DNA of 64,000 nt from Hawksworthiomyces lignivorus (Eukaryota > Ascomycota > Sordariomycetes > Ophiostomatales > Ophiostomataceae). Made by a program: the position numbers and the translations under genes. The notes under the pieces were generated by a model. That model made no database searches, had not been told where the DNA came from, and saw nothing but the letters and a program-made list of their open reading frames with translations. The stretch lies in contig NTMA01000024.1 of assembly GCA_002917075.1 (NCBI GenBank), forward strand, positions 186,001 to 250,000, written 5' to 3'. This document shows positions 12,087 through 22,762 of the stretch, piece after piece (the first letter of the stretch is position 1; each line of letters opens with the position of its first letter).

Positions 12087-12112
12087 GCCAAGGAATGGAG
12101 CCATTCCTTGGC
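12087..12112. repeat. Perfect 12-bp inverted repeat with 2-nt spacer
   Basis: The left arm GCCAAGGAATGG at 12087-12098 and the right arm CCATTCCTTGGC at 12101-12112 pair perfectly around AG. There is no neighbouring gene to which it is an obvious terminator. Confidence 0.85.
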
Positions 12113-14579
12113 CTTTCCTCGTTGTTTTATCAGTTCTAGTTACGATTTTTCAATTGTTTCTATTTTAGCTCATTGATTTATTTTCATTGTTTCTTCTTTT
12201 TTTTGCCAATAGCCCCCAATCCGACTTTAATTACACTTATGCAGTTTGATTTTTGAAAGGTTGCATGCTGTCCTTCTGTTACACGGCATTTAGCGGATTT
12301 GTTTGGACAGTTCGCAAAGACATCTTATCCTTTAACCCAGTCACTTTTATGAGGGTAGGATAAACCTGCATTCGACGCAGAAGTAATAGAGAATGCTCAG
12401 AAGAGTTGATACGAATGAGGGAGTCTGCGTAAGAGGGGGTTGCGCAACCAAGTCAAGCCCCAAATCGTACTCAGCTCAAAATGCGACATAGCTGACACAT
12501 CATCTTGCTGGAAGGACAGAGAGTGTGGTGTCGAGCAATCTACAGCGCGCTTTTGCTTCACTTTTCGGCGTCCTACTGCCACAGGGCATGGTCCAGCCTC
12601 CGCCAATTACATCGGTTCGTCCCTCTAAAATTATTTCCCAGCGCTCAGCCGGAACTCTAAGCACGCGTACCCCGAGATTGTCTAGGTATCATTAAGCCAT
12701 CGCTATATTCTATTGAAATTATACTCTTAATCTCAAATAGCAGAAAGAAACGAGTAAAGCAAAGCGGTCCCTTAGATATCTTGACTGAGGAACGAAGCTT
12801 TCTTTAGCTAGTTTTCTGCCTGATAGCAAATGTGCCACGTTAATGAGAAACGATCTACGACTGTTAACCGAGAGAAAGAAATGAAAGTTCTGAAGAAGAA
12901 ATCAGCAGCAGAAGGCAAAAATTAAGAAATTCGAAGCGAGTTCTACGCATATATTGTAATTATGCCCACTGGGTAATAACCTTTAAAGAGTTTTATTATG
13001 TGAAAGGACCCTTAGCTCTTTTGCTAACCACATTATCTTTCCTTTTTCCATGGAGCGTCGGCCTGTTGTTGCAGCCAAGCTAGTTTCCTTACAATAAATT
13101 GTCTCAGCTGCCTTTCAAGATGGGCAATTCTCCCGACCAAACGCACGAAGTAGACTGTACCCTGTACACAGCCTACGTTCTGAAGTCGACTCTGCGGTAC
13201 TTTCCTTTTTCATACTGTTATGACAAGTCTTTTGGGTCGCTAATTTGGTCGCAGATTGGGGGCGAGTAGGATTTCATGTCGAAACTGTCAACATACTCTT
13301 CCTTATAATTCCATTGCAGCCTACATAAGACCGGCCAATACAAGGTGATTCGTGAAACAAGGAAACAATGCAGGAGAGGCCAAAATTCAGACCGGTTCGC
13401 CGTCACCCTGCATTTTCACTGGGATGGGTAGCGGCTCAGCTTTCACATGTCTGAGCTGTTAAAGTTAGTAGACAAAGATCTTCGCTTCGTTTGTCTCGTT
13501 TACGTGCTATGTATTCTCTTCAAAGCAAATGAGTAGGCTATTCTATAGTCGTCTGATGATGAAATTTGACACATGAAATACATACTAAAATACGCGGCCT
13601 TATGCACGGTGGTGATTGCTTCTCTGCCTCTAAAAATTTCACTAGACCAAATTTTTTTGGCAGCATAAAGTTATATATTTCAATCGAAGTATGTGTGTAT
13701 TTTTGACCTCGCATTTGCTTTGCAGACAGCCAGCCTGCAAAACCGTCGAGGTTACAAACCTAACTTTAAATTGTTTGGCTTGGGCATAGTTGATGCCAAA
13801 TCTGTTTAACCAGCTAGACATAGATAATAGGTGACAATAAACATAAGCAAGAGCAACATCGAGATAGAAAAAAATTGCAACGGACATATGGCTGAAAAAT
13901 GCCATATTATTTTGTTGGGGACGAAGATAGCGTTCTGTAGGTGCATTTTCAGCCGCATAGCCTAAGGCTTGGCGATGGTCCGACATCAGTTTCCATATCA
14001 TTATGTTTATTTGGGATTTGCTTAGAAACTCTTTTCTCTGGGGCACAGAATACTCTGCTGCTTGGTGCCTTTTTGCCGGCGGTTTTGTATGATTGTTTAA
14101 CTCAGCACTCTCGAATCTTATGAAAGACTTTGGAAGTTCTTAATTCTCCTAGCCTTCGTAACACATATTTGATTTATCATGAGATAGAAAGGTATCATTA
14201 AACATTTTAAATGTTCAGTTATAAATTCTCTTTTCCTGGTCCACAGTTATTATGCTTCACGGGTTAATTAGTGATCCCCGAAGCTATACTTGAAGCCCCT
14301 AAAATCGAGAAGGCTGGACTGCGCAAAATGAAACGTCTCAGTCGTATTTTAGCGTCCCTCATCAAACATAATCTAAGTATACAAGCTTAATAGAAGATTT
14401 CTACCATACATATTCCATAAATATTCCCAAATTGTTGTCTCAAATTCAAAGGATGGACTTGCAATGGTCATCCAAGTAGCAATTAATTGTCCGGTATTAC
14501 CCATACTAGGCTCCTGCTACAATTGAACGCTATTTCTGCGCCTGTAGGTTGACTGCAGTCAATAAGATATACCCAGATT

Positions 14580-17500
14580 TCACTCTCTGGGACAACTAGG
14601 ACAAACAGTATGATTACAACTGTGACATTTCGAATGGATGCTCGCTAAATAGTAGAGACTGCAATTGCACTAAAAAGTTGTAATATTGTCAGTCTCCTAA
14701 GCATATTCAGATATTGGGGGGATCTGTAACTAGAACATACACAATACCACAGGGTGTGTCTCGCTGCTCGCTTCCCCGTTGTCTGATTACTTCCACTGAC
14801 ACCAGTCACATGAGCGCTGTCGTAGGATCGTTCATGAGGCGAGTCGTTGACACATCTGTCGCCTGCCTCTTGAGCTGATAAAAGATCTGGTTTCGGACCC
14901 CAGCCGAAGCTTGCAAAATCTCCGTCGACCCACTGGTCGATGCTCATCTTCGGAACTAGGCGACCCATAAAATGGTCATCAATGTGATCAAACCGCGGGG
15001 CCACAAGGTTGTCGATTTTTTTTTCATTAGAGATTCGGATACTACTCTCGCTGCTCTTGGTGCTATGGGCAGCTTCGTTGTTAGTAGAGTCTAAGGTTTC
15101 ATTTGAAACCAACTCGATCGTCTTCCTACAAAAGCCGCACCAAAACCACAGGTCATGGTCATAATCATATCGACTTCTGAGCACCTTTCCCTTAATAGCT
15201 TCTTCGTCTGATATACCGTGGTCCTCTCTGAGATGGCCCTTGAACTCATCACATACCAGAAAGTCACTTCCACAGACAAGACCGCTATTTTTGTCATGTG
15301 TCACATTCTCGTGACCCGTGACTTCGACATGCTCATTACATCTCCAGGTCTCTTTCAATATATTATGCAGGTGCTGGCTTTTCTCGTGGCGCTTCCAGTC
15401 ATTTTTGCTGCCGAACTTCTTCACACAAGGCAAGAATGTGCATCTATAAGGCCTTTCATGCCGCTTCATGTGCTTTCTATAAACCCAGCAATTAGTATTG
15501 AAAGAAGAGAAGAGCAAGGGTCGTTCGAAAACCTTTGAGAGCTTACCTCAGAGTAGATTTTGTAGGAAACAATTTATTGCAAGAAGCATAATTGCATCGG
15601 TGAGTCGGTGGTGGCTTTGAGCCACCTGCCCGTGCTGCCTGGTCTATTTTCATTCCTTCTGTTGGTATCGGCTCTTGGGTGCTTGTGTCCGCTTTCCGTA
15701 TTCCTAGTTCTTCCATGATGCTTCCAAGCTGGCCCTTTTTTTTAAGTTGTTCGACGATTTCCTTAAATTGATCTGACAAAGACTTTATATCGTCGGCTTC
15801 TGAGCGAATCCGCGTTGGTGGGTCTGCGGTGTGGCTTATTTCCGTTTCCGTAGTGTCGATATCCATATCGTTGGTGACTTCGTTGTCGACAAGTTCCTCA
15901 ATAACATCACTGTCAAAGCTGCCGCCATTTTCACCGCTATCGTCAATTTCGTCTGCATCCTTCTCTAAATATTCATTATCACCTGTTTGATTAACGTCAT
16001 CGTTTCCATCGTCGATGTCAAATGAACCGGGCTTTTCCACTGGCCAAAAATCATTTTCTGGTAGATGCCGAGAAGCATTGCTGATATCACTTCCAAACTG
16101 GACACCAACCGCCAACATATTTTCATCGGGTGTTGTTTTCGGAGGCGGCAGTTCAGAGGAATACATACAAACTTTTGCATCTCCAAGGCTCGCATTTGAT
16201 ACAAAATGTGATCTTTCGCGTTGCGTTGTCGAATCGGCCAATTCCTTCGGTCTCGACTGTAATTTTTCTGCCATACTCTGAATTTTATTTGCTTTTGAGC
16301 GAGTTGCCCGAGATAGCTCGGAGTACTTGGATGGTTCGTTGCGTCCAACAGCCATCGGTTCTCCAAAAGCGATCGGTCTCTTCAATGATGTTGAAAGTCC
16401 ATTGGAATCACTTGAACCCTTGTCTTTATTAACTTCCGTGGTTGTTGTGCAATTTGGAGAGTGATGATGAAATGACATGTGTGGTCGTATGAGGGGTAGT
16501 GGAACTGCTACAGAGCCTTGCGTTTTCCCCGAAGAATGTGGTAGATCCGCCGAAGTCGAATGCAAAGTTGGCGCAAAAGAATTTGTCTCTAAGTTCCCTA
16601 AGTCGTCCAGTTTCTCATAACCACTCACTTTCTGAGCGTCAGTTAAATCTCTTCTGCTATCTGTTGCGCACACAGATCCAAGACTGTTCTCCGTGTGAGA
16701 AGAATCAGCGACGGAAGAAGACGACAACCCAACCAAGCCATCGTCTTGGGAAGGAAGAATACTATAGAAGCGATATTAGAATACTGCCTGATATTTTGAT
16801 CCTCTGAGAGTTACTAAGTCATACTTCACACAATATCTGGCTCGGATTTCATTGTCGAGGTGATGAACACTGCGTAGATGGTTTTTTAAATTATCCCAGC
16901 GGGGCCATTTTTTTGATTTTCCTTGGCAGGCTCCGTGATGGCATTTGAAATAGTGCTTCATCAACTTCTGAACTTTGTGAAAGCCTATCTTATGTCTCTC
17001 TAGGTCGCTTTGAGTGGCAAAGCCATCTCTATGTTTCTTGCAATCGCGAAAATCGCATTTGTACGGTCTCGTATGGCGGTTTTTGTGCTTTCTAGATTGA
17101 TGTTTACAGTTAATTTTTCGCTACTAATTTATATGAAAACTCGCGGGATTATGCTCACAAAAGTTCAGACGGTGTCTTCGCCGGCTCGTTGCATATGTCA
17201 CATGCAAGGCATTCCCCATTTCGAGTGCTTGAAATAATATTGCCCGTGCTGGTGGCATCAGTATTATTGCTAGTGTTTGGGTTGATTTGGATACTGCCTA
17301 ATCCTAATGCGCAGCCTGCATCGACAGCTGTGCAAATACTTTGTATGTCGCCTGCCGACCACGAAGATAATTCGGGGAAATGCGTTGGCTGTCCAAAGGT
17401 CTCTTGAAAATTTGATTCAATCTGCATTTCATCAAAGCCCGTAAGGCCACTGACAATACTTTGTGTCTCAGTATTTCCATCGCAAACGGAGTAATTCCCA

Positions 17501-17901
17501 ATACTATGCCTCCCCGCCGCGCTGGCGGTTCCGTATGCAGAGTCTGCTTGCGTGCTAGGCTCAGGAAACACTTGAAGAGCTCCGCTGAATATCGAATATT
17601 CTACTCGAGAAGGGGGAAGATGCTGTATCCTAGAAGCATTGATTGGGTCATCTTTCGAACCGACATAATAGCTTATCCTGGGATTGAACTGAGAGAGTTG
17701 GTTGGTATTGGGTAAGACCTAAACGTAACACCAACTTGTTAAATATATTTCATATCTTCCTTTTTTTTTATTGATCTCTTTTCCCTTCTCTGTCTCTTTA
17801 CCGTACTCAATAAAGACCGGTCTGAAACATCACGAAGGAGAAAAATAAACTCTTACTATTTGTGAGTCTTGCTCATCACTATGAGAAATGAAAGGATCCA
17901 T
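14580..17901 (-). CDS. Large multi-finger C2H2 protein, six exons, Cys-rich C-terminus
   Basis: Spliced CDS: complement(14580..14669, 14741..15476, 15547..16761, 16825..17091, 17159..17718, 17857..17901), 970 residues. Exon 1 encodes MDPFISHSDEQDSQI. The five introns are GT..AG and in phase; three cut directly through zinc-finger coding. The N-terminal fingers at about 186-280 are CDICNEP..LKHKNRH, YKCDFRDC..ERH and a CHHGAC type with WPRWDNLKNHLRSVHH. A long acidic, disordered middle follows. Fingers at about 677-731 are CNYASC..RKHMKRH and YRCTFLPC..NDWKRHEKSQH; next come WRCNE, a C..C..H..H unit near 760-784, and WCGFC. The last intron (donor after TGT at 14741) replaces a hydrophobic read-through with WYCCNC..CHSCNHTVCPSC, a likely zinc ribbon. 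The WKRH..WRC core relates it to the zinc-finger gene at 5536-7707. A nuclear regulator is inferred; target unknown. Confidence 0.85.
17821..17840. repeat. Copy 1 of a dispersed direct repeat in intron 1
   Basis: TCTGAAAC, two bases, then CACGAAGGAG. The same two blocks recur with a three-base gap at 18220-18240. This copy lies inside the first intron of the six-exon zinc-finger gene. Confidence 0.7.
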
Positions 17902-18219
17902 GGTTCGGTCACTCGAGAGATGACGGGTGTGTGGCTCTTATACTATGACACAGTAGATTGAAACTGGCAAAGCTTTGTCTACAGGGCATGGAATAAGACT
18001 CTGCTCTTCGTCAATAGAATTACAGTTATAGGCAGGAACTATCTGGAAAAAGGAAAGAAACTTGGTGTTTAAATATGCCCTGCACTGGACACTAGACCGC
18101 TGGCCGGATAAAGAAATTAGAAAATACTGACCCAATATGAAAATAGTTAGAATGATACTATGGCATCAAATAGATCCTAGATTGAACCTAGTGCCGAAGA
18201 CCCAAGTTCAAAGAGCAGC

Positions 18220-18240
18220 TCTGAAACTCTCACGAAGGAG
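18220..18240. repeat. Copy 2 of the direct repeat, upstream of the zinc-finger gene
   Basis: TCTGAAAC, three bases, then CACGAAGGAG, about 320 bases upstream of the ATG at 17901. With the copy at 17821 it brackets exon 1. On the gene strand both copies read CTCCTTCGTG..GTTTCAGA. Confidence 0.7.
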
Positions 18241-19344
18241 AGAGAAGAACCTTCGATAAGCACCCGACAGAATCAAAACAGTCGAAAGAAGGAAACGGAT
18301 GCTATCGGTCGGGACATACAGCAAGATTCTTGCCACTAAAATGCATAGCAGTATTGCATATGAATTGAAGTCCCAAGCCAACAGAGCTTTCCGAATCACA
18401 TGGATACTCCCGAAGGCATCATGAAGCAAAGAAGACGATGAAGAGAACGCAAAAGGGAGGTGAGGCACGGCTAAGATGCAAATAATTGCTTGTGTATTAA
18501 GAGCCTCAAGTCTGAAGAAAAAAATGCGAGTTTGAAGAAGGGTAGATAGAAACAAGATGGAAGATGCGGCACTCGAGTTTCGCCTTGGGCTGCCTCGTCA
18601 CAAAACAAGGCTGACCGCCGCCAGTTCAGCAGTCGGCGAACCATTAAAAAAGCGGGGCCTTTTGGATGCCTTCGATGCCTTGGGCGTGACTGCCCGTTTT
18701 AAATGTCCCGGTATTTAATTGGTCAGATCAGAAGGGGTGTCCATAAAAAGGAGCTGAAACGGCATCGCATTTAGGAGAAGCCACAGCGGTCACGGAAAGG
18801 CAAGCAAGTACGGAGTACATATTAGGGAGGAGGGAGAGAGAACGAGATCCAACGAGAAAATTACAACGTGACCACGAAATTCACCATACATAGCTCTCTA
18901 ATTTCTAATTCTTCTTCGCACGTTAATGTTAGTTACATTTCAGCTCCAACTCGGGTTTTAGGGTAACCTTCGTTTAATTTGCTAGCCTATTCTTGCTTTG
19001 CGACATTCTTTGTACAGAAGTATATTCCATCAAAACTGAACGAAATTGAGCCTCTAAATACCAACTATCCAACCAAAACAGTGAAACTGTGATGGCGGGT
19101 TCCACCTCCTCTCCCCCCCAAAGATAAAAATACAAAAAGCTGACCCTCAGAGTGTCTAGAGTAATGCGCAATCCTGAAATCTTCGACATCCTACCCCATT
19201 TGCGTGCTAAGTAGGAGCTGGAAAGATCAAAAGCATTGATCTGTCAGATTCTTGCTGACGAGCACGGCCTATCTCCACACCTAGTCCAGAAAGGGTCTAT
19301 GCAAAGAGCCAAAGTAGTAATCTTGAGCTGGCCTAAGCATTATG

Positions 19345-19375
19345 CAAGACAGAAACAGACTCTGTTTCCGTCTTG
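19345..19375. repeat. 31-nt near-palindrome, 15-bp arms
   Basis: The arms at 19345-19359 and 19361-19375 pair at 14 of 15 positions around a single C at 19360. The only mismatch is A19351 against C19369. It could extrude a cruciform or mark a duplicated target or decayed insertion end. Confidence 0.85.
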
Positions 19376-19707
19376 TATTGTCTCCCGCCCCATCAAATGA
19401 AAAGAGAATAGAGAAATGAAGAGTGGGATGCCGGAACAACCTATTGGAAAGCTTCCGTTGCAGTCATTCAAGTCTCTGCCAGCCACAGTTTTCACAATTG
19501 CCTCACAGGCATCTCTACTTGTGTTACCCACAAAGTAGCATGCAGCAAGGAATCATATCGAAGGTCTGCGCTGTCCATTTCTTAGGTGGAATTACTACAT
19601 TATCTGTCGTCTTCCTTCTATTCATGCTTTGATGGTCGCTCCAGATGAGATTGACTTGTAGCCTTTGAAAAGTTAGCAACCGAAGTAAGCATGTTGGGGG
19701 GAAATGC

Positions 19708-19710
<3 letters not shown>

Positions 19711-19748
<38 letters not shown>
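19711..19748. repeat. (TA)19 microsatellite
   Basis: Nineteen uninterrupted TA units in AT-rich intergenic DNA. Such tracts are length-variable between strains and prone to melting or cruciform formation. Confidence 0.95.
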
Positions 19749-19749
<1 letters not shown>

Positions 19750-20703
19750 GTTCCCCTAACTTGTTTAAAGGTATGGACTTTTTCTACTATTGTATCTTTG
19801 CCGCATCTTGATTATCTTCAGTAGTTAAAGCTCAGAAGAAATCAAACATAACTTGGCGGCCAACGAAAAGATAGATCGTATGTCTTAGAAGAACATAAGA
19901 AGGCAGAAGGTCTCCGTTAATAGTTTCACAGGTTGTCATATTAATATTTTGGCGAATATGGTTTTCCATCCCAGCCACATTATTATATTGGACAAAAGGG
20001 TAGACGAAGACAAAGACTTTGGATACTTAATAAAATGGCCTGTTAGAGCTCCAGAGAGAGAAAAAAATAATTAGCTATATCAACAATGAAGACGCGACGC
20101 TATCTTGAAGGTAAGCTTCATATAGCAATGGCATAGAATCATTATTTTGAACACAATTTATAATTAAAATAAAATACTATTTGCAATGTACTGAAATGAA
20201 GGTTTGAATGCAATGACGAAGACCGGAGATGTTTAAGTTCTTTTATACCAATAAAGAGCAGAATGACAAGTGTCTGATTTAAAATATGTATGTGAAATTA
20301 AGAAATTATAATTTCAGATTATTTCAAACTTGTAGGCATAAAGTAAACGCAAGTATAGTAAGACGTATATCTCTCTTTTTTTAACTGTGTAATTATCTTG
20401 TCTGTTGTCATGATGTTAAGGACTTAGGTTAATATTTAAAATTACAACGGGCTAGCAGGCCAAAGTCATATGTATTGCTATTCAATAGATATGATGTATA
20501 TGATTTACAATAATCAAAAGGAAATCTAATGCACAAATCCCTTTGGTCATTCAGATGCTTATAAATACTATGGTGCCAAAAAGAGGGAAGATAAAAGAAA
20601 AAGAAAAGCATAAACTACATCAGAATTTTGGCAAATGACAGCTGAAATTATATCTAATACCATAGATCAGACTGGTTTGTAAATTTTCTCTTACTTTTTT
20701 TTT

Positions 20704-20719
20704 GGGGGGGGGGGGGGGG
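20704..20719 (+). repeat. G16 homopolymer preceded by a T tract
   Basis: Sixteen consecutive G directly after a run of T, in otherwise AT-rich DNA. Long G runs are unusual here, and their length is error-prone in sequencing. Confidence 0.9.
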
Positions 20720-21742
20720 CAGATTTCTATTTCATTGTCATGTGAAACCTTCCTCTTTCAGTTGTTTTCTCATTAATTTCAAGTTTGGTGCATTATAAGT
20801 TAGATTGTGTCAAGATTATTTTTTGTATGTTGATGTGGCTACAGTATAGTTGGGTATTTTTTTAGTCACTCCTGTCTAACATAAACATACTTAGTTCACT
20901 ATAAGACTTAGGCAACACGCTCTGTAATTTTACACAGTCTCTACGAACATGGTCTCTAACGATGTTTCCAAAACGATACCACTATGACTGACATAACTAA
21001 GCAAATTACATACATTATTTTCCTCTCGAATATCGTTGTTCCTCGTTGTTATGTCAAATTAGAAAAATAAGAAAGTTCCTTCAGAGACGTTACAAAATAC
21101 GTCATTGTCTTCCAAACCAGTGTTAAAGAAATGGAGATAAGGAACTGAAAATTACTCTCAGAGCAATAAATTTGGTGTAATATAAGACTTGGAGTTACGT
21201 TCATTATTTGGATTTGACACGACAGTACAAAAGCATAAACGCACATTCGGAGCGTGTTGCATATTTAGTCCGATCTCTCCTTTGGATTGCATACTCACAG
21301 CCGCGGCCCAAAAACATATCTCGAGACAGTTTAAATGCTTCGAGAATAACCTAATATAATGTAATTGTTGTTTTTGTTGTGTTTCTTCTCTTGTTCTCTT
21401 TAATCGCCCCGAGATAATGATGGAAGCTCGGCTTCGGCCCGGTCAGCAAAAAAGTGACATGTGTGAAAACCAAAGATGTACATCGTAGTTAAAAGAAACG
21501 GAATACATATATATCAAGAGAAATATGGAAAATAGACAGGAAATTGACATGACATATCATTTTCATTTGACCAATATTTGAATACAAGTAACACCTATCG
21601 GAGAGCCCCGTTGAGTTCTCGAAGGCTTCCTCCCAAATGCAGTCATTTATTGTTTTTTTAAGCCTTCTCTCATCGCTTCTGCTGCCCTCCAGTTAAGTGT
21701 ATTATTGTAAGGAGTTTCACTATATAAGCCTTGGTGTGAAAG

Positions 21743-21767
21743 ATTTCTGGCATTAAGTGCCAGAAAT
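21743..21767. repeat. Perfect 10-bp hairpin, 5-nt loop
   Basis: ATTTCTGGCA at 21743-21752 and TGCCAGAAAT at 21758-21767 pair perfectly around TTAAG. No adjacent gene explains it as a terminator or UTR element. Confidence 0.85.
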
Positions 21768-22496
21768 GGCTAATCTTTTGCCACTTTGGTGCAGCGGTTA
21801 TAGTTCTGTTGGGCCTATACACTCTCACTATACGTTTCCCTTTACAATTATAGACTGCCTTCAAGACAAATTAAATGATGAAAAAAAAAATTATGTCTCT
21901 CAGCCATAAAATAGAACGAGAAACGAATATATGTAAAGCTATTAACAAGAGCTTTTATTGCATCTGTGCCACATAAACCTTAAATAGACGAGTATATATC
22001 ATTATTGGTTAATGAATCGACGTTTAACGCTACTTGTGGATAGTAATAAAATGTAGAAGCGGCAGAAACTATTGGAGTGAAGTAATATGAAAGGTATGAG
22101 CCTGAACTGAGGAAGATAAATAGAAATTCCTTCATAGATGAGCCCGTCATTTTTTTTACCGGGTTTCGTTGCTGCCAGTAATAGCTATTCGTCGATTATA
22201 TTTTGATTTTGTTTTATACTGCCTTCGAAAGCCAGCTTCCCGCGACCTTTCAAAATACAAATTGCGCTAAACGCAGCTCAGGTATATTTCTATTACAAAC
22301 GCAATCAAAAACTGTCTTCTCACCTCAATGAAATTCTTCCTTCTGTAATTCTAGCCATACATTTATATATCCATATATTTGATCTATTTTGATTCATTTA
22401 TACACACTTGAATTACATCCATACTTTTACTCCATTGGCTTCCACCAAATACATTCCATATTGTATCACCTTGAGATCTATCTCGAAGATTAAGTC

Positions 22497-22733
22497 ATGT
22501 GTGAATTTGAAGAGTTTCTTTTCCGATGCGGATGCTCCCAGAAGCGGCTCAAGTCATATTGCCATTTTGCTCGCAATGATCCAAACCACCAGTGTTTTGG
22601 TATTAAGAAGCTCTGCAACGTGTGGGAACAGCAGATAGACTGCCAATCTTGCCTCGCTAAACAGGAAACGGCAATTGGAAATACTTCTGCATCTGAGCAT
22701 ATTTACAACCAGCGCGATCAACAACAACAATAA
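22497..22733 (+). CDS. Small cysteine-rich protein, 78 aa, eight Cys, fungal family of unknown function
   Basis: Single frame from ATG at 22497 to TAA at 22731-22733. The eight cysteines are at 2, 11, 13, 22, 33, 40, 49 and 52. The core is CGC..RLKSYCHFARNDP, then HQCF, then W43 and C49-Q-S-C52. The protein lacks a signal peptide, so a zinc-binding intracellular mini-protein is more likely than a secreted disulphide-rich effector. The pattern 'M-C-x-F..C-G..YCHxARNDPxHxCF..W..C..C' agrees with my memory of short hypothetical proteins in many filamentous ascomycetes. That is recollection, not a search. The tail is Gln-rich and leads into CAA/AAT-type repeats just past the stop. An overlapping frame at 22408-22638 shows no comparable pattern. 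The gene stands alone in AT-rich DNA and converges with dap1. Confidence 0.65.
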   Translation: MCEFEEFLFRCGCSQKRLKSYCHFARNDPNHQCFGIKKLCNVWEQQIDCQSCLAKQETAIGNTSASEHIYNQRDQQQQ

Positions 22734-22762
22734 CTGCAATCAATAACAACAACAATAATAAC
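22722..22762. repeat. Imperfect CAA/AAT trinucleotide repeat
   Basis: CAACAACAACAATAAC followed by CAATAACAACAACAATAATAAC with small interruptions. The first units encode the terminal Gln run of the small Cys-rich protein and the rest is in its 3' UTR, so repeat-length changes could move the stop codon. Confidence 0.75.

Larger units (their letters stand above)
7708..14579. other. 6.9-kb gene-free stretch between two zinc-finger genes
   Basis: No frame here shows domain features. Longer frames on either strand are short, overlap each other and have low-complexity content. The first 1 kb next to the zinc-finger start is plausible promoter and 5' UTR. Notable items inside are G-rich tracts at 8786-8811 and 9162-9182, a T16 run at 9802-9817, AGTACGGAGTACT at 11518-11530 and a 26-base near-palindrome at 12087-12112. 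The section from roughly 10.5 to 11.7 kb is less AT-rich and pyrimidine-biased on the plus strand, like a promoter or UTR, but no gene follows it. A decayed repeat or a long non-coding transcript cannot be excluded. Confidence 0.5.
17902..22496. other. 4.6-kb AT-rich gene-free stretch, divergent promoters at its ends
   Basis: It separates the minus-strand zinc-finger gene from the plus-strand small Cys-rich gene, so both promoters are here. The zinc-finger side up to about 18.9 kb is less AT-rich and contains AGTACGGAGTAC at 18807-18818. Beyond 19.6 kb the DNA is strongly AT-rich, with a (TA)19 run, a G16 run and two strong inverted repeats. A hydrophobic frame at 18208-18555 on the minus strand has no family features and is not called. 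Confidence 0.5.

Noticed and set aside
18208..18555. 115-residue hydrophobic minus-strand frame upstream of the zinc-finger gene
   Set aside because: No family feature; it lies in probable promoter or 5' UTR, and its hydrophobicity is expected of a T-rich strand.
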